Shown here piece by piece: positions 8,416 through 16,512 of a DNA stretch of 44,191 bases. The number at the start of each line of letters is the position of its first letter. The first letter of the stretch is position 1. The stretch is from Nitrosarchaeum sp. (lineage in GTDB: Archaea > Thermoproteota > Nitrososphaeria > Nitrososphaerales > Nitrosopumilaceae): positions 1 through 44,191 of the forward strand of contig JAHFUX010000011.1 in assembly GCA_023264875.1 (NCBI GenBank). Direction: 5' to 3'. The position numbers were made by a program, and so were the translations under genes. The notes below the pieces were generated by a model. It was given only the letters and a program-made list of their open reading frames with translations. It had not been told where the DNA came from and made no database searches.

Positions 8416-9716
8416 TCAATTATAAAATTCTATTTTTACTAATGATATTATTTCTCATTCCATCAATTATTGATAATTCATTTGCTCAAATAAAATCAGG
8501 CGGTTTTGGTCAATCTCCATTTGAAAGAGAATTTGGAGATGTCAAATTACTTGATGCCTATTTTGGAACTATTGATAAGAAAATTGAGATTGATCCTGGT
8601 GATGAAAATGTACCATTTACCGTAGTATTTGCAAATGTGGGAACTCAAGATATCACTGGAATCAAAGGACAACTATCGCTTCCTATTGGATTTTCCTCAG
8701 CAGATGGTCCTGGCTCACTAGTCATTGCTGATAGTGATTCTAATTCTTTGGCAGGTGATAATTTCTACCTAACATTTTATGTTAATATTGATAAAAATAT
8801 TAGAATTCAACAATATCCAGGTACTGTTAAAGTAGATTATTCTAGATTAAGAGAATCTGGAGTAAGAACTGCTTTTTCTGATTTTAACTTCAAAATTACT
8901 GGAGATAGCATAATCAATGTTAAAGCATTAGATCCATTTCTTACATCTTTGAAATCAAATAATGTAGTAATTGAGATTTCAAATGATGGAACTGCACCAA
9001 TTTCTGGTGTAGATATTGTAGCTACAAATACTCAAACAGAACTTGCATCAACTTCTTCATCAACTACCAATGTAGAAAATGTGGTAATTTTAGAATCTAA
9101 CTGGGATGTTGGAAATATTGAACCTAAATCTTCTAGACATCTTACTGCTACAGTATATGTCCCAGAAAATCTCAAAGAAGATACTTTACGAATTCCATTG
9201 TCTATTAGCTACTATAATGCACATGGTGATCTGCAAATTATCTCTAAAATTGTTGATTTTTACATTAAAGGCTTGATTGATCTTACCATATATGATATTG
9301 GAGTAATTGAATTATCTGGCAAACAAATGGTTGTTGGAGAAATAATTAACGAAGGAAATGAAAATGCCTTATTTGGTTTTGTAACTCTTGAACCACTAGG
9401 TGATTCAAATATCAAAACACAGACTCAATTTATTGACGAAGTAGAAACTGATTCTCCAGTTCCATTTAACATTCCCATAGAATTTGATGGTGAACCACGA
9501 TATGGAGAACATGATATCAAACTTACTGTAAGATACAAAGATAGTGTTAGAGATGAGATATTTCTTACACAGAATGCCACAATATTTGTAAAAGAACCAC
9601 CAAAAACTGAATCTGGAAATGATTTACAGTTAATCATTATTCCAATAGTGATAGCAGTAGCAATAGGAATCTATATGATTCGTAGGCGTAAAAAATCAAA
9701 AATTCCAGCTAGCTAA
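8412..9716 (+). CDS. Exported, membrane-anchored protein with S-layer/CARDB-like domains (ABC exporter partner)
   Basis: The protein is 434 aa. It has a signal peptide at residues 1-25 (cleavage likely after DNSFA), then repeated beta-rich segments of the archaeal COG1361/CARDB type (for example TVVFANVGTQDITGIKGQLS and VIEISNDGTAPISGVDIVAT), and a C-terminal helix IIIPIVIAVAIGIYMI followed by RRRKK, so it is anchored with the bulk outside. It overlaps the ATPase stop by 4 nt, so permease, ATPase and this protein form one operon. It may act as an extracellular adaptor or substrate-binding partner for the MacB-like complex; that role is inferred from position. Confidence 0.8.
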   Translation: MINYKILFLLMILFLIPSIIDNSFAQIKSGGFGQSPFEREFGDVKLLDAYFGTIDKKIEIDPGDENVPFTVVFANVGTQDITGIKGQLSLPIGFSSADGPGSLVIADSDSNSLAGDNFYLTFYVNIDKNIRIQQYPGTVKVDYSRLRESGVRTAFSDFNFKITGDSIINVKALDPFLTSLKSNNVVIEISNDGTAPISGVDIVATNTQTELASTSSSTTNVENVVILESNWDVGNIEPKSSRHLTATVYVPENLKEDTLRIPLSISYYNAHGDLQIISKIVDFYIKGLIDLTIYDIGVIELSGKQMVVGEIINEGNENALFGFVTLEPLGDSNIKTQTQFIDEVETDSPVPFNIPIEFDGEPRYGEHDIKLTVRYKDSVRDEIFLTQNATIFVKEPPKTESGNDLQLIIIPIVIAVAIGIYMIRRRKKSKIPAS

Positions 9717-9764
9717 GAATTAAATTTTAAATTAGAAATAATAAAAAATTAAAACTGATTAAAA

Positions 9765-10097
9765 ATGAGATTAACCATTATTGTACTGATTGCTGTATTG
9801 GTTATAGGAACTATTGTAATTTCTTTTGGTTATCTTACTAATCAGAACTATGTTCAAATTATTGAAAAATCTAATCCATACGAAAAATTGCAAAACTACA
9901 AAGAAGAACTAGAAAAAATTAATCAATATAATCAACAATTACTTTCTGAATTGGAAGCTAAGGTTGCCAACTCTGATGATATCCATTTAGAACAACTAAA
10001 CCAAGAGATTGATGTACTAAAACGTGTAATTAATGATAACAAAGCAGAACTTGAACAAGTAGTAAAGAAACTCTCTACTACAGAATCAAAGCCGTAA
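9765..10097 (+). CDS. Small membrane-anchored coiled-coil protein
   Basis: The protein is 110 aa. One N-terminal membrane helix (about residues 3-23, LTIIVLIAVLVIGTIVISFG) is followed by a long charged helix, about residues 33-105, with heptad-like spacing (EELEKINQYNQQLLSELEAK and later VLKRVINDNKAELEQVVKKL). It lies 48 nt after the exported ABC partner on the same strand with no T-tract between, so it may belong to the same operon. A stalk or adaptor role for the exporter is possible but not shown. I do not recognise a named family. Confidence 0.6.
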   Translation: MRLTIIVLIAVLVIGTIVISFGYLTNQNYVQIIEKSNPYEKLQNYKEELEKINQYNQQLLSELEAKVANSDDIHLEQLNQEIDVLKRVINDNKAELEQVVKKLSTTESKP

Positions 10098-10177
10098 TAT
10101 CATTTAATTTCAGATTCCCTATTTTGGGATATTTGCATTATTGTTATATGATTATGTTGAGACAGTATGAATTAGGT

Positions 10178-10246
10178 ATGGCAAAAAGTACATTTCTCTT
10201 TCTAGCAGGATGCATAGTAGGATTCATAACCACACCATTACTATGA
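10178..10246 (+). CDS. Possible 22-residue hydrophobic peptide (32 residues if started at 10148)
   Basis: The frame from ATG 10178 gives MAKSTFLFLAGCIVGFITTP then LL; an earlier ATG at 10148 would add MIMLRQYELG. The peptide could span a membrane once. A TATA-like TTATATGA is centred about 30 nt before ATG 10178, as expected for a leaderless mRNA. The stop codon lies inside the right arm of a strong terminator hairpin. The short transcript therefore looks real, but whether it is translated or is a non-coding RNA cannot be decided. The 294-nt stretch 10098-10391 holds nothing else I can identify except the promoter for the next gene. Confidence 0.35.
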   Translation: MAKSTFLFLAGCIVGFITTPLL

Positions 10247-10255
10247 ATCTTTTTT
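10221..10255 (+). terminator. Stem-loop and T-run terminator
   Basis: GATTCATA (10221-10228) pairs perfectly with TATGAATC (10242-10249) across a 13-nt loop and is followed at once by six T residues. It resembles an intrinsic terminator and would end transcription from the small ORF or from the ABC exporter operon. Confidence 0.65.
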
Positions 10256-10360
10256 CTAATTCCTAAATTCATATACATAGAAAAGAACCAAAATCCAAAA
10301 AATAAATTCTTACTAAACAAGCATGAAAAAGATACTAATTTTCAATTTTTGTTATGGCTA

Positions 10361-10370
10361 AGATTATAAG
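10361..10370 (+). promoter_or_regulatory. TATA-like element for the 10392 gene
   Basis: AGATTATAAG is centred about 26 nt before the ATG at 10392, with no ribosome binding site between. This fits a leaderless promoter for the two-gene unit of the 128-aa protein and the ABC1 kinase. Confidence 0.4.
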
Positions 10371-10391
10371 CAAATAATAGATCTTGCGTTC

Positions 10392-10778
10392 ATGCCAAGA
10401 GATGAAATTGAAGTAACAAAAGAATTACGGGAATTTATGCTTGAAGGAGCAAAAGAAACTATATTGGGACAAAAAAATGGTGCCAAAAAACAATTTCGAT
10501 ATGGTAATTTACATATTAGAGAATATGATGACAAATTTCTAGTTCATACTGATAGAATTGATCCTCGAAAAGATCCGATTGGTCATCTAGTTTACGATGC
10601 TCCAGAAGTTCTCATTGGATTAGCATGCTCAATTTTAGGTGGCTCAGAAATTGCAAAAAAATTTCTAAATAATAACAAATCAAAAAAATCCACCATAACG
10701 GCAACTCTTCTCTCTTCTATTATTGCAGGATATGTTGGATATGTTGCAACTAAAAAAATTAGAAATTATTTAGAGTAA
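10392..10778 (+). CDS. Unidentified 128-aa protein, probably membrane associated, paired with ABC1 kinase
   Basis: I do not recognise this family. Residues 1-70 are polar and begin PRDEIEVTKELREFMLEGAK. Two hydrophobic segments follow at about 73-92 (APEVLIGLACSILGGSEIAK) and about 100-120 (TITATLLSSIIAGYVGYVAT), ending in basic residues. The C-terminal half may form a membrane hairpin. The stop is 2 nt before the ATG of the ABC1 kinase, so the two are almost certainly co-transcribed, and this protein may be its partner or anchor. That link is inferred from position. Confidence 0.65.
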   Translation: MPRDEIEVTKELREFMLEGAKETILGQKNGAKKQFRYGNLHIREYDDKFLVHTDRIDPRKDPIGHLVYDAPEVLIGLACSILGGSEIAKKFLNNNKSKKSTITATLLSSIIAGYVGYVATKKIRNYLE

Positions 10779-10780
10779 AT

Positions 10781-12331
10781 ATGTCTACTACAAGAACAAT
10801 TAAAATATTTGTTAAACTACTTCCTTCAATTTTGGCATTACGAAAAGATAGAAGAAAATGGGTAAAAAAAGAGGGTAGAGATATTGATGTAGAAAAATAT
10901 CGTAAGAATGCACGTAAAGTTCTAAACACTTTCATCTCATTAGGACCTGTTTACATAAAATTAGGACAATGGCTTTCATCACGAGCTGATATTTTGCCAC
11001 AACCATACTTGGAAGAACTTGCTAAACTGCAAGACAATGTTCCAGCAGCTCCATTTGATCAGGTAAAACCCATAATAGAAAATGACATAGGACCAATTAA
11101 TGAAAAATTTGATAGCCTGGATCCAAATCCTCTTTCTGGTGCATCTTTAGGTCAAGTTTATCGTGGAAGAATATCTAACCAAGAAATTGTTGTTAAAGTA
11201 AAAAGACCCGGTATTGAAAAAGTTGTTGAAGAGGATCTCAAAGTCTTGAAAAAAATTCTTCCAATGGCATTAAGATTTGTAGATCCAAATTTGCGTTTTT
11301 CTGCAAGAGCAATGCTTTCTCAATTTATTGAAACAATTCATGAGGAAATGGATTATACCATTGAATCAGCAAATCTTAAAAAAATTAAATATGATATGAA
11401 AAAAAGCAACATATTCATTCCTTCAGTTTATGATGATTATTCTTCAAAAAACGTGCTTACTATGGAATACATTCCTGGTATCAAAATCACCAATATAGAA
11501 GCATTAGATGAGAAGGGAATTGACAGGCAGAAACTAGTCGTTGATGTTCACAAGGTCTTTTTCACCATGCTTTTACGCCATTCATTATTTCACGCAGATC
11601 CTCATCCTGGAAACATTTCAGTAACTGATGATGGAAAACTCATTCTTTATGACTATGGAATGGTTGGACGATTAGATAATGAAACTAGACTAAGACTAAT
11701 CAGACTTTATCTTGCCTTAGTTGAGAAAGATCCTCCAAGAACCGTTAATGCAATGGCTGACCTTGGAATGCTAACTCCTGATTTTAACCGATCAGTAATT
11801 GAGAAAGGAATAGAGTTGGCTGTTCGTGCAATGCATGGAAAAAAGCCAGACGAAATGGAAGTACAAAGTTTAATGGAACTTGCAAACAAAACAATGAGCA
11901 AATTTCCATTTGTTCTTCCAAAGAATCTAGCGTTGTACATGAGAATGGCATCAATCATAGAAGGAATTTACAAAACACATAAAGTTGATTTTAAATTTGT
12001 TAAAGTATTAAGAGAAATTTTAGAAGAAGAACATTTGATCAAAGATGCATATATTGAAGAGATAAAATATTCTTTTCAAAGATTTGCAAAATCAATTGAC
12101 GCTACTATCTCAATTGCACCAGAACTCAAAAAATTTATTGATGAAAATAGATCAATTCAATTCTTAAATGCTAAACCAAAATCTAATATTTTACTTTCTG
12201 GAAGTATTCTCTCATCTGCAATATTTGTAGGTTCTACTGTTTTGTATACATCTAATGAATCTCTAGGAGTTACTGGAATTATATCTTCTCTGATAATAAT
12301 GAGTATCTTTACAATTTTTAGAAAGCGTTGA
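10781..12331 (+). CDS. ABC1/UbiB/AarF-family atypical protein kinase-like protein
   Basis: The protein is 516 aa. Family hallmarks are the KxGQ-type motif in YIKLGQWLSSRADILP, the A/G-rich nucleotide loop LSGASLGQVYRG, the VVKVKRPG lysine strand, the catalytic HADPHPGNI loop and the DYG metal motif in LYDYGMVG. The C-terminus has two hydrophobic helices (about residues 470-510), as in membrane-bound UbiB/COQ8 proteins. Bacterial and eukaryotic members support quinone/prenyl lipid biosynthesis, probably as ATPases rather than protein kinases; archaeal roles are not settled. It follows the 128-aa gene by 2 nt and abuts the convergent hsp20 gene with no gap. Confidence 0.9.
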   Translation: MSTTRTIKIFVKLLPSILALRKDRRKWVKKEGRDIDVEKYRKNARKVLNTFISLGPVYIKLGQWLSSRADILPQPYLEELAKLQDNVPAAPFDQVKPIIENDIGPINEKFDSLDPNPLSGASLGQVYRGRISNQEIVVKVKRPGIEKVVEEDLKVLKKILPMALRFVDPNLRFSARAMLSQFIETIHEEMDYTIESANLKKIKYDMKKSNIFIPSVYDDYSSKNVLTMEYIPGIKITNIEALDEKGIDRQKLVVDVHKVFFTMLLRHSLFHADPHPGNISVTDDGKLILYDYGMVGRLDNETRLRLIRLYLALVEKDPPRTVNAMADLGMLTPDFNRSVIEKGIELAVRAMHGKKPDEMEVQSLMELANKTMSKFPFVLPKNLALYMRMASIIEGIYKTHKVDFKFVKVLREILEEEHLIKDAYIEEIKYSFQRFAKSIDATISIAPELKKFIDENRSIQFLNAKPKSNILLSGSILSSAIFVGSTVLYTSNESLGVTGIISSLIIMSIFTIFRKR

Positions 12332-12718
12332 TTATTCTATTGAAATATCTTTTCCATGTTTTTTAACAGGAATTGTAACTGTTAATACACCATGTTCATA
12401 TTTTGCAGAATTTACTTCTGTTTCTCTAAGATCAATTGGTAGTCTGATTTTCTTATCTATGATGTTTGGTCTTTGATTGCAGATAATATTGTGATTTTTT
12501 TCCTCAGGAATTTCTTTTCGTGCTTGAATGGAGAGGATATTTTCATCAAGTGATAATTTGATGTCTTTTTTTGCAAATCCTGGCAAGTCAATTAATAATG
12601 TTAATTTTTCATTATCCAGATACATATCTACAGGTGGTAAAACAAACTCGTAAAATTCTCTTGATTTATTCCCGATCTCTTTTATCATTTCTTTTGCCAC
12701 GGATTTTACCAGTCCCAT
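12332..12718 (-). CDS. Small heat shock protein, Hsp20/alpha-crystallin family
   Basis: The protein is 128 aa and contains an alpha-crystallin domain: PPVDMYLDNEKLTLLIDLPG, then FAKKDIKLSLDENILSIQAR, RLPIDLRETEVNSAKYEHGV and LTVTIPVKK. It is an ATP-independent chaperone that holds unfolding proteins as oligomers in the cytoplasm. The N-terminal arm is short, and the C-terminal I-x-I oligomerisation motif is not clear beyond KDISIE. A TATA-like element 29 nt before the ATG suggests a leaderless mRNA. No heat-shock operator was recognised. Confidence 0.88.
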   Translation of the reverse strand: MGLVKSVAKEMIKEIGNKSREFYEFVLPPVDMYLDNEKLTLLIDLPGFAKKDIKLSLDENILSIQARKEIPEEKNHNIICNQRPNIIDKKIRLPIDLRETEVNSAKYEHGVLTVTIPVKKHGKDISIE

Positions 12719-12742
12719 TTTGAGATACGTGCTTAATTTTTA

Positions 12743-12751
12743 GTTATAAAC
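12743..12751 (-). promoter_or_regulatory. TATA-like promoter element for hsp20
   Basis: On the minus strand this reads GTTTATAAC, centred 29 nt before the hsp20 ATG at 12718, the usual archaeal TATA spacing for a leaderless mRNA. Confidence 0.45.
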
Positions 12752-12795
12752 CTTGATAGATTTTTAATCAATTAATTTCTCTGATTTTGTAACTT

Positions 12796-13377
12796 ATGAT
12801 AATTGTTATTGAGGGTGGAGACCAAGCAGGAAAGAAAACCCAAACTGCATTATTGGCAAAAGCATTAAAACAAAGAAAAATCAAGACTACCACATTTAGC
12901 TTTCCTGATTATAAGACACCTATCGGAAAAGAAATCGCAAAATATCTTAATGGTAAAAGAAAATTTCCTCCTCAAGTGATTCATTGTCTTTTAGCTGCAA
13001 ATAGATGGGAGAAACTAAATGAAATTTTAGCAGCCCAATCAAAAAATTCTGTTTTAATAATGAATCGTTACTATCAATCTAATCTAATTTATGGTTTAGC
13101 AAACGGAATGAAACGTAAATGGTTAGAAAATTTAGATGCCGGACTTCCAAAGGCTGATCTTGTAATTTTACTAGACGTAACTCAAAGAGAATCATTTCAT
13201 AGAAAAAAAACTAATAGAGATAAATTTGAAAAAAATGAAGAATTCCTGAGAAAAATATCAAAAATTTATAGAACTATCGCAAGAAATCAACGTTGGAAAA
13301 TCATTGATGCATCAAAACCAAAACAAGAAGTTCATAAAGATATTTTGAAAGTATTTACAAAGAAAATAGGTCTATGA
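12796..13377 (+). CDS. tmk: Thymidylate kinase
   Basis: It phosphorylates dTMP to dTDP. The protein is 193 aa. The P-loop region is EGGDQAGKKTQ (residues 6-16). The substrate-side motifs FSFPDYKTPIGKEIAKYLNG and LLAANRWE resemble the eukaryotic-type thymidylate kinases (FPxR..TxIGK, SANRWE). Two departures are visible: the residue after the Walker lysine is Lys14 instead of Ser/Thr, with Thr15 following, and the usual DRY motif reads NRYYQS. The stop overlaps the next start by 4 nt, so it is the first gene of a nucleotide operon with the HD hydrolase and UMP kinase. Confidence 0.85.
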   Translation: MIIVIEGGDQAGKKTQTALLAKALKQRKIKTTTFSFPDYKTPIGKEIAKYLNGKRKFPPQVIHCLLAANRWEKLNEILAAQSKNSVLIMNRYYQSNLIYGLANGMKRKWLENLDAGLPKADLVILLDVTQRESFHRKKTNRDKFEKNEEFLRKISKIYRTIARNQRWKIIDASKPKQEVHKDILKVFTKKIGL

Positions 13378-14609
13378 AAAAAAATTATCTAGATATAGTT
13401 GATCCAATACACGATTTTATTCGTGTATATGATCATGAACTAAAAATAATTGATACTCCTATATTTCAAAGACTAAGACGAATACGCCAACTTTCTGGCG
13501 CTCACTTAACATATCCTGCAGCACAACATACCAGATTTGAGCATTCTTTAGGTGTTATGCACATTGCAAGTCAAGCTGGTCAGGCTTTAAATGAAAAAAG
13601 AATTTTGAAATCATATGATATAGAAGTTTTGAGACTTGCAGGACTTTTACATGATATAGGTCATGGACCTTTCTCACATCTTTTTGAGGAGATTATACAA
13701 CAAAAGAAATTCTCACATGAAGATTTTGGTAAAGAAATTATTTTAAAATCTGAAATTGGTGATAGATTATCAAAAAATGGATATGACAAAAAACTCATTA
13801 CAAAAGTAGCTTTTGGTGATTCAAAATTACAATACATGAATGAAATTATTTCAGGAGCATTAAGTGCCGATATGATGGATTACTTGTTAAGGGATGGTTA
13901 CTTTACTGGTGCAGAACATGCCCAAATTGATCACAAAAGAATAACACAATCCCTAGATGTGCATCAGAAAAAACTTGCTCTAGAAAGATCAGCACTATAC
14001 TCTTTTGAATCTATGATGCATTCTCGTTATCAAATGTTCAAGGCAGTATATTTTCATAAAACAGTAAGAGCTGCTGAAGTTATGCTTTTAGAGGCATTAC
14101 GATTATCTGATGATGAGTTTGGTTTTACCTCTTTTAACATTAATGAATATGTAAAACTTACAGATGAATACGTACTATCCACGCTCATTTCATCAAAATC
14201 ATCTAAATTAAAACGTGCTAGACAATTTGCCGAAGATTATCAAAACAGAAAATTGTTAAAATGTGTATTTGAACGAATTTTAACTAGTAGAACTAATTTG
14301 GGAAAAGCTAGAACTAACGAGATAAGAATGTCAATATCAAAAAAATCCAAAGTTGATGAAAGTGAAATTTTTGTTGATAGCTCTGTTACTCCATCAATTC
14401 CACTTGCGCCATCAAAAAATGAATCAAAATCTATCATTTTAATTACAAATGAGAATGGCAAGTCAACTGCTCAAGAGATGCCTATATCACAAATTCCTGT
14501 AGTTTCAGCAATATCTGGTTTTATGAATATTCTTAGAATATACACACATCAAAAGAACAGAAAAAAAGTTGAAATTGCCGCAAAATCAATCCTCGGTGGT
14601 TTAAAATAA
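13374..14609 (+). CDS. HD-domain phosphohydrolase (COG1078/SAMHD1-dGTPase-like)
   Basis: The protein is 411 aa. The HD metal site is visible: [14 protein letters not shown] (first His), [16 protein letters not shown] (HD pair) and [11 protein letters not shown] (final Asp). The opening [20 protein letters not shown] matches the COG1078 family related to SAMHD1 and dNTP triphosphohydrolases. It probably removes phosphates from nucleotides. Its place between thymidylate kinase and UMP kinase supports a role in controlling the dNTP pool. It overlaps tmk by 4 nt and the UMP kinase start by 1 nt. Substrate specificity is not readable. Confidence 0.85.
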   Translation: MKKNYLDIVDPIHDFIRVYDHELKIIDTPIFQRLRRIRQLSGAHLTYPAAQHTRFEHSLGVMHIASQAGQALNEKRILKSYDIEVLRLAGLLHDIGHGPFSHLFEEIIQQKKFSHEDFGKEIILKSEIGDRLSKNGYDKKLITKVAFGDSKLQYMNEIISGALSADMMDYLLRDGYFTGAEHAQIDHKRITQSLDVHQKKLALERSALYSFESMMHSRYQMFKAVYFHKTVRAAEVMLLEALRLSDDEFGFTSFNINEYVKLTDEYVLSTLISSKSSKLKRARQFAEDYQNRKLLKCVFERILTSRTNLGKARTNEIRMSISKKSKVDESEIFVDSSVTPSIPLAPSKNESKSIILITNENGKSTAQEMPISQIPVVSAISGFMNILRIYTHQKNRKKVEIAAKSILGGLK

Positions 14610-15292
14610 TGAAAAAAAGAATCGTCATCAAACTTTCAGGACGAATTTTTGGTATGGATAATGTAAAAATGCTAAAGGATTACGCCTCATTTCTAGTCAA
14701 GATTAGTAAGATATGTCAACCAATAATTATTGCAGGTGGTGGAAATATTGCCAGACATTACATTGCTCATGCAAGATCTTCAGGAGCTGACGAGTCTACA
14801 CTGGATGAACTTGGAATAGAAATCTCTAGATTAAATGCAAAACTCTTGATTTATGCCTTAAAAGATAAAGCATATTCTCATCCACCAACAACATTACAAG
14901 AAGTAAGACATGCAGTAGATGATGGTTTGATTGTTGTTGCAGGCGGTTTACATCCTGGACAAAGTACTAATGGAACTGCAGCCCTTATTGCTGAAAAAAT
15001 CAATGCAGAACAATTTCTCAATGCTACAGATGTTGATGGTGTTTATGATAGGGACCCCAACAAATTCAAAAATGCAAAAAAATTCAAACGAATTGAGCTC
15101 AAGAATTTAAGAAATATGCTTGTTCATGAAGATTCTCTTGCAGGAGGTTATGATTTGATGGATATTGTAGCTCTAAAAATTATTGAACGCTCTAAAATAA
15201 AGACACGAATACTAAAAGCTGATATCAAAACACTTGAAAAAGCAATCAAAGGTGCAGATGTAGGAACTGAAATAGTTCTATCATCAAAATAA
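14609..15292 (+). CDS. pyrH: UMP kinase (archaeal type)
   Basis: It phosphorylates UMP to UDP and belongs to the amino acid kinase fold. The protein is 227 aa, as expected for archaeal PyrH. Motifs are [12 protein letters not shown] at the N-terminus, [30 protein letters not shown] and [20 protein letters not shown]. It overlaps the HD hydrolase stop by 1 nt (TAATG) and closes the nucleotide operon. Its stop codon abuts that of the convergent 15293 gene without any gap. Confidence 0.92.
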   Translation: MKKRIVIKLSGRIFGMDNVKMLKDYASFLVKISKICQPIIIAGGGNIARHYIAHARSSGADESTLDELGIEISRLNAKLLIYALKDKAYSHPPTTLQEVRHAVDDGLIVVAGGLHPGQSTNGTAALIAEKINAEQFLNATDVDGVYDRDPNKFKNAKKFKRIELKNLRNMLVHEDSLAGGYDLMDIVALKIIERSKIKTRILKADIKTLEKAIKGADVGTEIVLSSK

Positions 15293-15649
15293 TTACTCAG
15301 AAATTTCGTTTTGTACAGTTGGACGTCGCTCTGACCAAATCTGAATATCTTTTTCAGTGTATTCTGGAATTCCAGAATCTCTTAATTTCTTATAAATTGA
15401 TAATGCCTCTTTTTTTTCTAGCGACTTTGATTGAGCCTTTGTAAATCCATCTTTATCTGCTAATATGGTAACATATCCATCTGACGAATTAATTACTGCA
15501 ACAAAATCCTCTTCTCCAACTGGATGAAATTTACCATCAATTTTTTTTGTAGTCAATGTTAGCATTCCAAATCCTGCAACTTCAAACATTTTCATTTGTG
15601 ATTTGCTAGCTCTTTGTTTTCCTTGTTGTACAGCTTGAAAATATTGCAT
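15293..15649 (-). CDS. Unidentified 118-aa soluble protein
   Basis: I do not recognise the family. The protein has no signal peptide or membrane helix. The N-terminal third includes a beta-rich stretch, VAGFGMLTLTTKKIDGKFHP, then EEDFVAVINSSDGYVTILAD, and the C-terminus is helical and charged (KEALSIYKKLRDSGIPEYTE). Codon use matches its neighbours and the frame is flanked by real genes, so it is probably expressed. It is convergent with pyrH and divergent from the 15721 gene. Confidence 0.6.
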   Translation of the reverse strand: MQYFQAVQQGKQRASKSQMKMFEVAGFGMLTLTTKKIDGKFHPVGEEDFVAVINSSDGYVTILADKDGFTKAQSKSLEKKEALSIYKKLRDSGIPEYTEKDIQIWSERRPTVQNEISE

Positions 15650-15720
15650 GATTAATTTTACTCTTTAATATTATAAGAACTATCTCAACATTTAAGATAT
15701 CTAAAAAATGAGTCAATCTA

Positions 15721-16284
15721 GTGAATTCTAAAATCTTTGTTCTTGTTGCAATTATAGGATTAGCTGTGGCTTTGGGTGTAATTCTTTTGTCTGGCTCATC
15801 CTTTGTTAGTCATACGTCAGAAAAAGACATCACTAAAGAAATATCACAAGTCCCACAACAGATACAACCAATATCTGTTGAATTAGCTGATATTTCAATA
15901 ATTGAAGTCACTAAAAGAGATGCTAGAATCGAGTTAACATTCAAACTTAGTAATCCTAACCCCAGTTCTATACTTGTACAAGTTATGGATTACCAGCTAT
16001 TTGAAACTGGATATTCTAACGAAAAACAAATTTCAGGTGGTCAAATTGGTAGTAGACCAGAAGGAATGGTAGAGTTTGGTTCTGATTACTATACACTTCT
16101 TGGTAACAACTCAATTCTTCTAAAAGACAAAATAGTATTGAAAAATACCGGCAATACCCCTGAATTATGGTCTGCCCTTGAAAGTAATACTGCAAAATGG
16201 CGAGTTAGTGGAGATGTTTTCTTTAATCAAAGCTCAATGACTAGTGGACAAGAAAATGAACTTCATTTTGAGTTTGTAAAATAG
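15721..16284 (+). CDS. Exported, membrane-anchored LEA14-like protein
   Basis: The protein is 187 aa with a GTG start. Residues 5-25 (IFVLVAIIGLAVALGVILLS) form a signal anchor. The outer part has a segment resembling the LEA-2/WHy fold: VELADISIIEVTKRDARIEL, then TFKLSNPNPSSILVQVMDYQ with the typical NPN. Such domains are found in archaeal surface proteins, but no biochemical role is established. It is followed by about 115 nt without a gene and then the 36-aa peptide gene. The family call is tentative. Confidence 0.6.
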   Translation: MNSKIFVLVAIIGLAVALGVILLSGSSFVSHTSEKDITKEISQVPQQIQPISVELADISIIEVTKRDARIELTFKLSNPNPSSILVQVMDYQLFETGYSNEKQISGGQIGSRPEGMVEFGSDYYTLLGNNSILLKDKIVLKNTGNTPELWSALESNTAKWRVSGDVFFNQSSMTSGQENELHFEFVK

Positions 16285-16367
16285 TTAAAAACACCACAAT
16301 TTGATTATTGTATCATAAAAATTAAAAATTATGATAATTTGTTTTTAGGTAAGAAATATTGACAAAA

Positions 16368-16376
16368 TTATAAAAG
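16368..16376 (+). promoter_or_regulatory. TATA-like promoter element for the 36-aa peptide gene
   Basis: TTATAAAAG is centred about 28 nt before the ATG at 16400. It overlaps the left arm of a dyad (16372-16394). Confidence 0.5.
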
Positions 16377-16394
16377 CCCAAGAAGTGGGTTTTT
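16372..16394 (+). other. Hairpin/dyad just upstream of the 36-aa peptide gene
   Basis: AAAAGCCCA (16372-16380) can pair with TGGGTTTTT (16386-16394) across AGAAG, a 9-bp stem with one G-T wobble. With its T-rich right arm it could terminate the upstream 15721 transcript. As DNA it could instead be an operator lying between the TATA-like element and the start of the peptide gene. Confidence 0.5.
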
Positions 16395-16399
16395 ATCAA

Positions 16400-16510
16400 A
16401 TGGCAGAAGCAGGAATAGCCGCATATGGCTCAGCAATAGGAGTAGCAATTGCACTAGCAGTTGTGTGTTTTGCACTTCGTGGTAAAGGACATCCAGAACC
16501 ACTAGATTAA
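16400..16510 (+). CDS. 36-residue single-helix membrane peptide
   Basis: The peptide begins MAEAGIAAYGSAIGVAIALA and ends VVCFALRGKGHPEPLD. One Ala/Gly-rich membrane helix (about residues 6-26) is followed by a short basic, His-containing tail. It has a TATA-like element at the leaderless spacing and a perfect 7-bp terminator hairpin right after the stop, so it looks like a monocistronic, deliberately controlled gene. The GS-AIGVAIALA pattern recalls helices of ATP synthase proteolipids, but there is no carboxylate in the helix, so it is not a c subunit. The function is unknown; a small accessory subunit of a membrane complex is one possibility. Confidence 0.65.
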   Translation: MAEAGIAAYGSAIGVAIALAVVCFALRGKGHPEPLD

Positions 16511-16512
16511 TC

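Noticed and set aside
10098-10391. tRNA or other structured RNA in the longer intergenic stretches
   Set aside because: No cloverleaf or CCA-like pattern was seen; only the small ORF, terminator hairpin and a TATA-like element are visible.
16400-16510. The 36-aa peptide as a second ATP synthase c subunit
   Set aside because: It has one helix and no Glu/Asp in the membrane, so it cannot carry ions like a c subunit.
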